DNA of 64,000 nt from Tribonema minus (Eukaryota > Sar > Xanthophyceae > Tribonematales > Tribonemataceae), in assembly GCA_017506865.1 (NCBI GenBank), contig JAFCMP010000069.1:248001-312000 (forward strand). The letters are read 5' to 3'. Positions 32,801-43,116 of this stretch are shown here, piece after piece (within the stretch, counting starts at the first letter, position 1; each line of letters opens with the position of its first letter). A model generated the notes under the pieces. The model was not told where the DNA came from and did no database searches. It worked only from the letters and a program-made list of their open reading frames with translations. Both the position numbers and the translations under genes were made by a program.

Positions 32801-35800
32801 ATCACACCACAGGCGGCAGTACATTGCAGCTATGTTTGTTGGTATTGTTGCTGTTAGCACTCATGCCGTGCCCCTGCCCTGGTGATGCCCACACAGCAAT
32901 GCAAGGTACTTCATGAAGGCTTCTCACTCTTGAAAGCTGACCCCAACTCAAACCTCATCCCTAACCCTGCAGCCGTGCCACGACCAAGTGCAAGTGTGAC
33001 GCACCTGAAGGTGGCGAGCGGCGTGCCAATGTCGTGCAGCGTCTGCGCGACGTACTCCCTTCGCACCTCCTCCCCCGTCATGACCACGCGGTAGCGTGCA
33101 GCGTCGGCGTCGCCGCTGCCGCCATGCGCACCCGCCCCATAGTCCGCCTCCACCAGGCCCCACACCCACCCCGCCGCCGCGCGCATGATGCCGCAGAGCG
33201 CGAGCCATTCCAGCACCCACCATGCGCACACCAGCGCCCCCACCTGTCTCCCCCTGTAGCACCGTATGTGCATAGGTATGTGCATACATTAACTCTGGTG
33301 GTGTATATACTTGTACAATCGTAGATGCATGCGTGGGTGGCAGCGCTCAAATCTCGTATGGGGGTCATTGCGCGCTCAGGAATTGTGTCTGTGCCGTAAT
33401 AAACAAGCACAACGCCACGGCTCTTGCCGTTGCCATCTCGACAGTGAGTGACCACAACAATGCTGGTGGGAGCCTTTTCTTATTGCGCCGTCAGCACCAG
33501 GTGCACGTTTGTACCCACAGTTTACATCATAGCTGACGTGTGGCGCTCGTAGAAGATGAGGCGTGCAGACCTTCGCATACATGGTAACGCTAAGGGGGCT
33601 GACCCAACAAAATAGCAGAATTTAAAAATAAAAAAAAAAGTCAGGCAGCACTCTTCTCAGCCAACTTCCAAGAATGGTGAAGGAAGCTGTGCAGATTTAG
33701 TGTTGACGACCATGCACAGTGGCAGAAGTTCCCAGGCGATAGCACAGTTCATGGTTTTGGATATGGATCAAATCGGTTCAGGGGGCCACAACTGCCTTCC
33801 GGTTCGGTTCGGTTCACAGCTCAGCCCCCAGGTTCACAGTTCGGTCCCAATTCAACTCAGAGGGAATTACGGTTCAAATCAACTAGTCTAACAAGATGGT
33901 GCACGGTTCGGTTCAAGTACGGTTCAACTCAAGGTTTCTGGTCAATAACCACTGATGCCAAATACCAACAGTGCTTGCATCTTTGGTAGCAAGTCTTCAA
34001 AAATCGTACATATTTGCGCTCTGTATACGGCCTTGAAGTTGAAGTAATGTATGACAAGCTGATTAATCACACGTAAGTGCTTTAAACATCAGAGTTGAAG
34101 TTAGGACACGAAAAATTAGCCCCGGGGATCAAATTGCCAGAAGAACCGCCAGGCTGGCGACCGCTCCTGCGACTTGCCTTTGCGCGCAGGCGCCGCCTGC
34201 TTTAATTGCAGTGTGCCAGCGCTTTGCGTGTCTAAGCCGCCACTATTGATCATAGGAGCTGACTCATCATCTGAGACACATAAAGGAGCTTTCCCTAGCT
34301 CAGCCGTCGCGGCAGCTACAGCACCAGCCCTTGTGTCAGCCACCTCTGCAGTGTAAGGATTCACCGACTTGTTCGCAAACAAACACACACTACATACATG
34401 CCCCTATAAAGTAACGGTTCTCTGTGCCTCACGGATCAACACGACTCAGCTTGACGGAACAGAGAGACGAACACGGATCAGATCAACTCACACTGTGTAT
34501 GACGACGATTCGGTTCAAATCGGATCACGCAGACAACGGATCAGTTCGCTTCGGTTCTGATTCTGAACCGTGAACTGCTCTTGATCTGTCGTGGCCGTGA
34601 ACTGTGCCTTCCCCTGGGCAGAACAAGCTGCGCTGCGCAGTGATCTGCTCTTTTTTACAAAACATGTCATCCATTCAATTGTCAAGACAATAAAGTCACA
34701 AAGCAATGGTGCGGTTGATCAATCAAACTTAAACTTATAAGTTGAACTTTAAGGTGAAAGTTCAACCAGTGACTCTCACCGTCCTTCCCCAGCATGAGTG
34801 CTCCCCCCCTGCCACTCCTCCACCAGCAGCTTGCCAAACTGCCACAGAACCAGACGAGGCATCGCGTTGATGATTGTGAGCGAGCACCCCTTCCGCAGGA
34901 TCCTGAATGGGCATTAGTGCTCCTGTACTATATGTACTTCAAAGTTTTAGATACATGAGCCATAGCCTATCGCTGCGCCTGCTTCTTGTTGGCATCAGAA
35001 ATGCGCTCACCGCAGCTGCTAGCAAGCATTAATGATGATGCTCAGCGCAGGATGCGCCAAGTGCTGCTGCTCGCAAGCGTTGTGACAATGACGCTCTGCG
35101 CTGAGCACTGGTTGCAAAACGCAATGAGCGCTGCTGCTCTTGACACATGCTGCTCATGAAGTGGTGACGCTCCCAGCGATCTGAGCACTGCTGCTCACAG
35201 GCGATGATGATGATGATGATGCTCAGTGCATGTAGTTGAGCGCTGCTGCTCACCAGTGATCATGATGATGCTCAGCGCAAAATGCACAAAGCAGCAGTTG
35301 AGCGCTGCTCACAAGTGATCATGCTGATGCTCAGCGCAAAAACGCAACAGTGTGCGGTCGAGCGCTGCTGCTGATCAAACACGAGTACGGCGGCGCTGCC
35401 GCCTTGTGATCATGGCGATGCTCAGCGCGCAACACGCAGTTGAGCGCTGCTGCTCATCAGGTAGAAGTACGGCGCCGCCTTGTGATCACGGTGACGCTCA
35501 ACACACAACATGCAGTTGAGCGCTGCTGCTCACCAGGTAGAAGTATGGCGCCGCCGCCGCGTGCACCGCGGTGACGTCTATGAGCGGCACCAGCGCCAGC
35601 GCGCCCACCAAGTACTGGCAGACCACGAGGCTGCAGATGTAGGCAATGTCGTACGCGCCTGACTGGTATGCGCTGGGAGAAAGCGCACCTGCTGATGCCT
35701 CCGCCGCGCCCCTGACAGAGGCGTTGGCAACGACAGTTTGGTGATTGAATGTGCGCCGCTGCCGCTGCTGCTGCTGCTGGTAGTGGTGGTGGTGGTGTGA

Positions 35801-38800
35801 TGTTCACTGACTATGAACATCAGGACCAGCAGCAGCGCTGATGAGAACGTAAATCATTGTCCGTACCCTTGGCGACAGTGGTAACAGAGTATCTCACTAT
35901 TATGATGCAAAGGAACGTTTGCGCTTGACGCCACTGCCAAGCACTAGGTATCAAATCAAAAATGCAAATACAAATGGCGAGAGGTGGCGGTGTTTGAAGT
36001 TGTCATCATGTCACCGCACTCACTTCAACTTCAAGGTAAGCCGACCTCCATGACTCTACATATATGAGCACTGATTTGGCCCTGCTCCCCAGCCACCAAC
36101 GTCAATGGGTCACTGCCGACGTTCGATGGGTCAGCTGTATGTTTAAGGTATGCATGTATGCAGAAAGCGTTGCACTGTTTGAGCACTGATGCCACCAGCT
36201 TCATGGGGCTACGCACTGCCAACAGAAATGGCAGCCACATCCGGCACCACTACCACAAACACCTGGCAACAACGCATTGGTGACGACCGTGCGCGCGAGT
36301 TCAGCCAACATCTGCGTTGCGACAATGAGCGCTGCTGCCTGAGGAGTGGCAGCGCTCGACTCCTGCGTTTTGGCGCCAGCGCAGCGGCACCACGACCACT
36401 CACGACGACATCCACCACTGCCGCTACCAGACACACTCAACTGAGCTTTCAGGTGCCTGAACACCTTCACAGGCACTTGGGAGACCCTCCCCATCGCACC
36501 GGTAGTTGCTGTTGAATGGCAAGTCACCTTTAACCCCCCTCCATGCAGCGCCCCCCCACAGCCCCTGCTGAGCCCCCCAGGTCACTGCAGCGCAAGACAC
36601 CGCATCTACTTGCTTTTCAACACCTTGTGCAGCAGTACAACGTCACTGCAGAGCAAGACACCGCATCTACCTGCTTTTCTTTACCTTGTGCAGCAGTACA
36701 ACTCCTCTTCGCGACACTGCTAGAAAGAACCACAGAGCAGTCATGATGCACGCTCACACACACACACGCACACACACACACACCTGTGCTGCAGCGCGCT
36801 GCTCAACGCCGCCCCCCCCGCCGCCCCCCCCCCCTCCAACCTCCTCCGCCCCCCCCCGCCCCCAGCGCCCCATCCCCGCTGCTCCACCCCAGATACAGCA
36901 CCAGCAGCAGCAGCCCGCTCTGCAGCAGGTACAGCGCCCTCACCAGCGTCCGCGGCGTGTGAAACCGAAACAACCCCTGCAGATCGCTGCCGCCGCCGCC
37001 GCCGAGCGCTGCTGCTGCCCCCCCCGCAGTCCCCCCGGGGTCCGGCGTGCTGATGCTGCATACGTCGCTGGCGGCGGCAGTGGCGCCGTGAGGTTGAGCG
37101 CTGCTGCTGCTGCTGTCCGCTGAGCGCGACGACGCGTCTCTGAGCAGTGCCACCGCCAGGGAGAGGGCGGCCAGGGCCAGCGGCGCTGCCACCAGCGCAA
37201 TCTGTCATGGGGGGCAGGTGGGTATATGTGAGTTTGAGTGCGGTGCAGGGGTACGCTTGAGGCGTCACTGCTGTGAGAGCGAGAAGCGAACATCAGCCCT
37301 GATCGCAACCCTAGGAAGCGGTAGAGCTGGCCCTGGACTGCAAACCTGCAGGTGCGGCGCTGCGTTCTGCTGCAACACACGAGTGGTACGAGTGGTAGCA
37401 ATGCTGATGCAGACCTATGGACATGATGCGTGCTAGAGTACGCACTCGACTACACGCTCGAGTACACGCATGGACGCCAGCTGGATTGTCCTGTCCATAC
37501 AGCGCGGGAGGGGGGGGGGGGGGGGGAACAGGGCTGTAATTTGGATTGCCGACCCATCATGGCTCATGGGCCCAATGATGTGGTGGAGACAGAACAAACT
37601 GGGTGCAGCGCACTCTGCTGAACTGTCTCGGCGAGCGCATTTGAGGCACAGATGCATGGTGTGGCCTGCACCGCGACCCGTTGCAGCTAAACTTCAAGTG
37701 CACCTCGACGCGGTCAGAAGCACAGTCCATCCGAAATGCAACGCGCTTCCCCAGCGACCAGTCACCCGCATGAATGCACCCAAACGATCACATGCGACGC
37801 CATGGTGCCGCCGGTGCGTTGAATGACTTCAAGAAACCAAACGGCGGAGGGTCGACTCTAACTTCAACGGGGGGGGGGCGCACTTTGGCTGCTTGGTTGC
37901 AGCACGTCCTCTGGCACGAAATCAAACAGGGGAGCGAAACATCAAACGTGGAGTTTCAGATCTAATTTCGACAGGCGGAGGCCGCACCTTGGCTATCTGA
38001 TTGCGGCACGTCTGCTCGCAAGAAATCAAACACTGGAGGTTGAATCTAATCTAACTTCAACAACGGGTGAACGCACCTTGGCTGCCTGATTGCGGCACGT
38101 CCTCTCGCTCACAGCCTCCGCCGCCAGCGCCAGACCGCACAGCGCGCACACCACCGGCACCACCGCATAGGCCACTGCGAAAAACAGCACGCGCAGCGAG
38201 AAAGAAGTTGGAGTTGGGATATCGGGAAGTCAACTTCGATATCAAAACTGACGCTGGCGAGTCTCTGGCCCTGACCAGCAATGAGCGCAGCTCATGCGCG
38301 GGTATACATACATACTCCCAGCTCTCCTGGCAGTGCTCCCTGCTCTCCTGAGCAGTGCTGCGAGACTGATCACTTACCCTGATCAAGCGCGAGTGTTGCT
38401 GCCCTCCAGTGTAGCAGTGAAGTTGGCACACGGTTGCAGTGTCTACACGTGGTGTAGAGGTGTGCGGAAGCGCTGCTTCTGATCCTAACCCTAACCCCAA
38501 CCCTGCCCGCAGCTGGTGAACTTCAAATGCCCGCACTTGGAAATGGTGAACACGAGCCATACTGCACTGCAAACAGGGCGTACTGCGCCAGACGAGCAGA
38601 GACTGCAGCTTCTGCCTGAGTCTGCCCTTCCTGCTGCTTCTTGTTGTGCTAGCGGAATGCAGTTTTACACGGCTGCCCCAAATCTACAGAGCTACATGAT
38701 ACCTTTAAGGGGGTGGTGCATGATGGACACCCTGGCAATCCATGCTGGGCCAGCCTTGAGCAGGCAGTACTGGGCATGCTGCATGCCCTTTCAAGATCGC

Positions 38801-38981
38801 GCACTGCAAGAGGTGATGCTATGCATGCATGACGCAGCGGCAGCAGAGCAACAGCTGCACACACAAAGCCACCTAGCAGCTAACTTCACCTGTTCTTCTG
38901 GGGCCTGCCAACGCGTCCCTCCAGACCTCCCGCAGCTCCTTATCGCCTGGCTCCAGCGACGCCAGCGCTATCATCCCAGAC
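20281..38981 (-). CDS. membrane-anchored hybrid histidine kinase, about 18 exons
   Basis: Exons read on the minus strand: 38981-38890, 38174-38077, 37201-36888, 35672-35534, 34902-34780, 33247-33005, 32123-31984, 31281-31154, 30153-30067, 29015-28902, 28193-28068, 26538-26324, 24614-24396, 23810-23359, 22806-22753, 22099-22019, 21202-21060, 20427-20281, about 970 residues in all. The product is a two-component sensor: several hydrophobic helices, then HisKA, HATPase, a Ser-rich linker and a receiver domain with a Gln-rich tail. It would autophosphorylate on His and pass phosphate to its own Asp. Most junctions close in phase. Three do not with simple borders (35534 to 34902, 28068 to 26538, 21060 to 20427), so micro-exons, other donors or single-base errors are likely. 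The N-terminus before 38981 was not found. Borders of 36888 and 33247 use weak sites and are tentative. Confidence 0.82.
22121..22320. repeat. CAG-rich minisatellite beside a receiver exon
   Basis: Six or seven imperfect units of about 25-35 bp, each a run of CAG/CAA plus TGCTCAGCGGTCA, lie just upstream (minus sense) of the acceptor of the 22099-22019 exon. Read on the minus strand the array is CTG-rich and could act as an extended pyrimidine-rich tract. Confidence 0.8.
24040..24445 (-). repeat. donor-side exon-end duplication, 3 copies
   Basis: The end of the 24614-24396 exon (GEEAPLLH, then GTATGT) recurs at about 24301 and 24040. The nearest copy keeps about 45 bp almost unchanged, including the GTATGT donor. 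Confidence 0.85.
25549..26280. repeat. direct repeats flanking a 630-bp segment
   Basis: GGAGGTGCCAACCTCAA followed by a TTCACAAAGTTCAAG tail occurs at about 25549-25590 and again at 26222-26260, where the tail is doubled. The 630 bp between includes a hairpin, CTAGAGGT-TTGC-ACCTCTAG, at 25699-25718. The arrangement suggests an insertion or a segmental duplication in the histidine kinase intron. No coding domain is recognised inside. Confidence 0.55.
26095..26163. repeat. dispersed repeat, copy 1
   Basis: About 65 bp containing GGTGGAAGGCACT and TTGTCACCTAGAGCTCTAC, followed by ATCTTTTGA. It matches 27944-28009 with a handful of changes. Confidence 0.7.
27944..28009. repeat. dispersed repeat, copy 2
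   Basis: Second copy of the 26095-26163 sequence, same orientation, 1.85 kb away, ending about 60 bp before the donor of the 28193-28068 exon. It may be the end of an undefined mobile element. Confidence 0.7.
28981..29130 (-). repeat. acceptor-side exon-start duplication, 2 copies
   Basis: The acceptor and first 30 bp of the G1-box exon (starting at 29015) recur upstream at about 29072-29125, offset about 88 bp, with the ATGTCTGTGACTCTGG exon sequence kept. A weaker third copy may lie near 29352-29380. Confidence 0.72.
29141..29206 (+). repeat. interstitial telomere-type repeats (TTAGGG)
   Basis: Two short runs of GGGTTA repeats (three or more units each) lie in a histidine kinase intron. 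They imply TTAGGG as the telomere unit of this organism or of its ancestors. Confidence 0.85.
30188..30208. repeat. poly-G tract (about 21 G)
   Basis: A homopolymer of about 21 G just upstream of the N-box exon acceptor. Its true length is uncertain by most sequencing methods. Confidence 0.85.
30525..30561 (+). repeat. interstitial telomere-type repeats (CCCTAA)
   Basis: Five to six perfect CCCTAA units in the intron between the N-box exon and the exon at 31281. Opposite strand sense to the 29.1 kb array. Confidence 0.9.
31523..32060 (-). repeat. donor-side exon-end duplication, 4 copies
   Basis: The last 60-70 bp of the exon ending at 31984 (MTLTRKKAMDYFRHQAG) with its GTGAGC donor recur at about 31844, 31696 and 31526, spaced 140-170 bp. 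Each copy retains the CCATGGACTACTTCCG-like exon sequence and a donor-like GTGAG. Pyrimidine-rich CCCTAA-like sequence fills the spaces. Confidence 0.88.
33733..34616 (+). mobile_element. non-autonomous hAT-like transposon, copy 1
   Basis: The element begins CAGGCGATAGCACAGTTCATG and ends with the inverted form CGTGAACTGTGCCTTCCCCTG, so its termini share a CAGG...GCACAGTTCA TIR of about 21 bp. The flanks share GGCAGAA (33721-33727 and 34617-34623), a likely eroded 8-bp target duplication, although on the left it lies four bases outside the TIR. Subterminal stretches are packed with GGTTCA/CGGTTC words, as hAT transposase-binding regions often are. There is no transposase. It lies in a histidine kinase intron and matches copy 2 at 53754-54597 in reverse orientation. 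Confidence 0.72.
35240..35560 (-). repeat. donor-side exon-end duplication, about 5 copies
   Basis: The exon end TACTTCTACCTG plus GTGAGCAGCAGCGCTC at 35534 recurs downstream near 35454, 35372, 35309 and 35250. The two nearest copies retain most of the exon part; the far ones retain mainly the intron start and GCTGAGCATCATCATG-type sequence. Confidence 0.75.
37878..38110 (-). repeat. donor-side exon-end duplication, 3 copies
   Basis: The end of the 38174-38077 exon with its donor (CAGGCAGCCAAG then GTGCGT) recurs in the downstream intron near 37985 and 37881, spaced about 89 and 104 bp. Copies keep the exon end and the start of the intron and are progressively diverged. Confidence 0.75.
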
Positions 38982-41900
38982 CTGGGCGCAGAGGCAGTGG
39001 CAGGGACGGCGCAAGTGTGGATGGAGGGAGCCTTGCAAGCAGAACTCTTGGCGGTCGAACATGTGTGTGCCGCAATGCGAAGGCATGCGCTGCTGACCGA
39101 AACCGTAACTGCGGAACACCGCCCATACCTACAGCTTGACGAAAACGCCAAGATGCCATTCACGGAGAGCTCTTGCTCAGTCGCCGCAAGATTCACAGGC
39201 GATGGTGACAAGTTCGAGAGGATTTTGCGCTTACTGCTGTTGCTGGTGCTCATCCTCCAGATCCACAACGCCCTCCATATTCAGCTATGCTGAGGTCGGT
39301 ATCGCAGGAATCCGGCAGCTTCGTTGCTTGTGCATAGCTGCGCGAAAAGACGTGCGCGACAGCAGGGAAACGACAGCTGAGTGAGGGAGGACAGCTGCTG
39401 CCTATATGATAGACACATCAAAGGTATATGCACCAAGTCACTTGCAAAGGCCCTCGACGCGTCCAGCACATCTTCAGCAGCGGCAGCAGCGCATAATGCC
39501 AGGCATGCTGCATGGTGGCAATGCAACATGCTGATCAATCGCCACCGACTGCAACATAAGCGCCCTCACCTGTCTGTCAGCTGCGCAAGCGAACTGAGCC
39601 TCGCCTCCTGCCTGGTGCAGAAGAGGGGTGATCCCTGATCTGCTTGCCGCGCAAGCCTCGCCAGCGCGCCTGAGCCTGCTCCCTTCTTCACAACTGTTTT
39701 TTGAAAGTCGTGCCTCTTGCAGTTCGAAGACCGCAATCACGGTTTGAGAGAAGCGTCGCAGCAGCAGCACATCAGCGAGGCAGTCTGGCGCGCGAAACCC
39801 TATGAACCACCCCACTACTCACCAAGAAACCATTCAAAGGCTTGGTGTCGAGGGGTCAAGAACTCGGCGGAAGTTGGGCAACCTCGGAAGTTGCTGGACG
39901 CTACACATAGTGCTAAAACGGTGCCGTGATAGAGTTCTGGTGGAGTTCTGGCTGAGCTCCAACGAACGAGGCTGCATAGGTATTGTGATGGCTACGGTGT
40001 ATTGCGGCTTGTCGCTCGGAGAAGCTGTTGGGGGTGAACACGCTGTTGGGTGACACGCTCATAGGGCACGGTAGGCTGCGGTGTGTGTGCCGAGCGTGGG
40101 GCTGGCTCGGCTTCAACAGGGGATTGCACGGTCAGCAAGTGCAGCAGTCACCACTTGTCTCACAGCCCAGTTGACCACAGTGCGGACAGCAGCATCAGCA
40201 GAAGCAGCGGCAGCTGCAGCGGGGCAGCGGGCGAAGTGGAACGGCTTAGCGCTGTTTTTTACATGCACACAGGTGAGGTGGCCGCCGAAACCTTTTTGCT
40301 AGTGCCGCCATCACTATAACCTCTGATCTGAAGTATTTTGAGTATTGAAGTAATTACGCTTGCTCCATGCAACCGGATTGTTTGCAGCAGCTGTGCCCCT
40401 TCTGTGGTGGTGCCCTCAGCAACATGGTGGATGCAATTCTCTGCCTGAAGTCATCATAGCGATGCACGTATGCTCCTCTCAAGCCGTACCGTACGTCAGC
40501 CCACGCAAAAGCTAATGAGCTGCGCCGAGTCCGTGACGCCTTTGCAACTGACAAGGTCGGCCCAGGCGCTGGCGTGTGTATATTACGAAAGCCTCCCTCG
40601 TTTGAGAACCCTCGCATCGCTGTTGGTAGACGGTGGGTCACCCCCGCACAAAAGCACAGAGTGCAAGAGGGACTTGGCCGACATGCGCCTCTGACCATAG
40701 CTGTTTATTTGTCCTCAGCACAGACAGTCATGCTGGTGCAGCATTGTTTGCATACTTCTGAATATGCTGGAAGGTGCTGGGCACGCGGAATTTCAGTTCG
40801 CCCCCAATGGCATGCAACATCAATGTTGCTTCTTGTCGCTGGCGTGCTGCTCGGTCCTGGTGTGATTGTGACCGGGTCAGTCATGTCCCGGGCCCACTGT
40901 CCTTTTCCGGGGCGTTGAAGCGTCAGCATGCCGCCACACACGTAGTACTTCGAACTATCAGCATCTTGCAGCTGTACTTGAGATAGGCAGCTGCAGCCTG
41001 AATGCAATGTTGCAAAAGCAAATGACATTTCCAACACTTGCTTGTATCAATGCCACACGGACTTTATCAGCACACCATACAAGCACCGGTGCTGCCGTGT
41101 GCTTCGGACAGATCTGTTGGCTATAAGGTAGACGTTCAGATTTGTACCAACGATATACTTCGGGCGGTATTGGTGTGGCCTCCGCTTTGAGTCCAACATG
41201 TGTTGTGGCGTTGCGTCATTTCGCCACCACAAATGCCACCCAGTTTCACCTTGCTTCCATGTGCGCAATGCGTTAGGTCTGCCGAAGCAGCAGCCCTGCA
41301 CTAGCAGCGGTCAACACCCATTTTCTGTGTGTGCGCAGCTAATGTGGCCACAGCAGATGCCATATCAACTGACATTCCTTTGAAGTATATGCCGCAGCAA
41401 CGCCAGCTGCTGCAGCCCTCTGGAGCCGCTCTGCAACATACTACATTTGAACTCCCCGCAATTGCCCCCGCGAGTGCAACGGTTCGTGGCCTCTATGTCA
41501 CGTGCTCGCGAGCCAGCTCGAGTCCCCTAGCAAGCTCAAGTCTGTACACTATATGGTGGTGAAAAAAGCTGTCATCGGCCTCACACCTTAGGATGCAAGG
41601 GCGATGAGCATTGCCTGGTTGTTGAAGTTGAAGTCAACAAGCTTGTCAGGCCGTCGATGTTGATGAGCATGCCAGGCCATTCGTACTCCAGCAATGTCAT
41701 TAATTGATCAAAATCTGAGGACCAGCGCAGATTCTCCCGCCTTTATGCACATCTGTCGCAGAGTGTGGTTGCCGCTGTGACAGGGGCCTTCAACTTGAAT
41801 TTGGCAAATTCGCCTGCTTGTACAAACAATACACGACCACCTATTACCTCTTCAGGTTGCTGCCACAAAGTCTTGGACTCATATTTTTTGCACCATGGTT

Positions 41901-43116
41901 TGCGCGCTGACATTGTTCATGAGTGTGAAATGAGACATTGCTCGATGTTGCTGGCTATAACATGACAACTGCACTGCAGTAGCCTAAGAACCGCATGCGC
42001 CGGTTGCACATGCGAATGAGATGATGAGTGTGCATTCCACATGCTCACAGTCGCATGTATGCATGTATGCTGAGCCAAGACATCACTGCACGCCTGCACC
42101 GTTTTTGCGGCCACATTTGATGACAGCAAAGCATCCCATGCACTGACTGCAGTGGCAGGTGAGAGATGATTGCGCGCCGCTCATTGCACTGATATGGTGC
42201 AGCGCAGTAAAGCACTGCCATAATGAGAGGCGTACCTGGCATGACCTCCCAGACTCAGCCAAGGCCTGCAGCAAAGCTATTGTCATTCGTGTACAGCATT
42301 CACATCGGTTGCGTTAGTTGACATCTTCTTACGCTAGAGCTTGTGTTGTTACACATGGACCCTCAGTAGAAGGCGGAAGATGGTGTGATGCGTCAGTGCC
42401 ACACCGATTTAAATGGTAGCCACACCGATTTAACGGTAGCCATTGCCAAATGCAGGCCACCCAGTCAAGCACACAAGACACTGGGTAGAAGAAGCATCGT
42501 AATCGCAGTTTCAGCCATGCAGGCAAATGAAAAGCAGCGGGCGGGAGCTTGGATGCAGCCTGTACCATCAGAAGCTGTTACTGTGGAAGCACATGCTGCA
42601 TTACACAATCTCAACGCGAGAACAAATGCCCAGAGGCACGGCCAAGGCGCGCCACACCAGCATTGCTCAGGCGAATGGAAGCTGATTCAACAAACCCAGA
42701 AAAGCGGGACAAACCGCGCAAGGCAGCGCGCGTTCGTCCTGCTCACAATGGACACACACGACAGGCGCGAGCGGACAGCTCGGAGACAGCTTCTGCAGCG
42801 GTTGGAACCCTCTGAAACATGAGTGCTTCTAGCATAGAGCGCAGCAGCAGACATTATGCCGCATGCCTGAATTCACACGTGATGCAACGCTCATGCAGCT
42901 ACGGCTCGGGAGGCGCCACGGCGGCGCTGCCGTGCTGACGGCACGCATGGGCATCAAGGTCGCTTACATAGTGCGTCCCCCGTCGGTCGCTCAGGCGCAG
43001 AGCGAAGCCACGTCTTGCACTCTGCAACCCGACGCAGAGATGCAAGTCGTGCTCTCTGAAACTCCTCGTAACCGCAACGGACGCGCCCAGAACAGCAAAG
43101 GGCGTGCAGTCGCCCC
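38982..43116. other. interval between the two large genes; no confirmed gene
   Basis: This should contain the first exons and promoter of the histidine kinase gene and the 3' flank of the INPP4 gene, both minus strand. I could not extend the histidine kinase model upstream of 38981. Plus-strand frames at 41329-41562 (with GLYVTCSRASSSPL) weakly recall the end of a PIF1/Helitron helicase but are too short to call. Frames at 38997-39293 and 42385-42822 (+) are open but unrecognised. Confidence 0.4.

Larger units (their letters stand above)
28068..33247 (-). other. HisKA and HATPase core of the histidine kinase
   Basis: The exon ending at 33005 encodes REYVAQTLHDIGTPLATF, the H box with the phospho-accepting His. 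Next come SLGLDLLF...RKKAMDYFRHQAG and VPFQFYIDPR, then the N box in WECSINYLSNAQKLTKD (30153-30067), the G1 box RFEVRDTGPGVPDD (29015-28902), and the F and G2 boxes LFKPFSQLKKGGGGTGLGLY (28193-28068). All ATP-binding landmarks are present and six successive junctions close in frame, so this part looks functional. Confidence 0.88.
33247..38981 (-). other. N-terminal membrane region of the histidine kinase
   Basis: The exon at 38981-38890 encodes LASLEPGDKELREVWRDAL and joins by phase to hydrophobic stretches AYAVVPVVCALCGLALAAE (38174-38077) and IALVAAPLALAALSLAVALL (from 37201). After a Ser/Gly-rich loop the same exon gives YLLQSGLLLLVLYLG, and the next gives YICSLVVCQYLVGALALVPL. The 34902-34780 exon reads GCSLTIINAMPRLVLWQFGKLL. 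That is at least four or five membrane-spanning candidates before the kinase core, so the protein probably sits in a membrane. I do not recognise a named sensor domain. Confidence 0.6.

Noticed and set aside
38516-39139. 207-codon plus-strand open frame
   Set aside because: It overlaps the opposite-strand exon 38981-38890, which joins in phase to the next histidine kinase exon. The plus frame has no recognisable domain.
40354-40698. Minus-strand frame with ADVRYGLRGAYVHRYDDF as an early histidine kinase exon
   Set aside because: I found no acceptor and donor pair that joins it in phase to the exon at 38981, and no domain match.
41329-41562. Possible PIF1/Helitron helicase C-terminus (GLYVTCSRASSSPL)
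   Set aside because: Only about 15 residues resemble the YVALSR block, and no helicase motif is found upstream, so the match is too weak to call.
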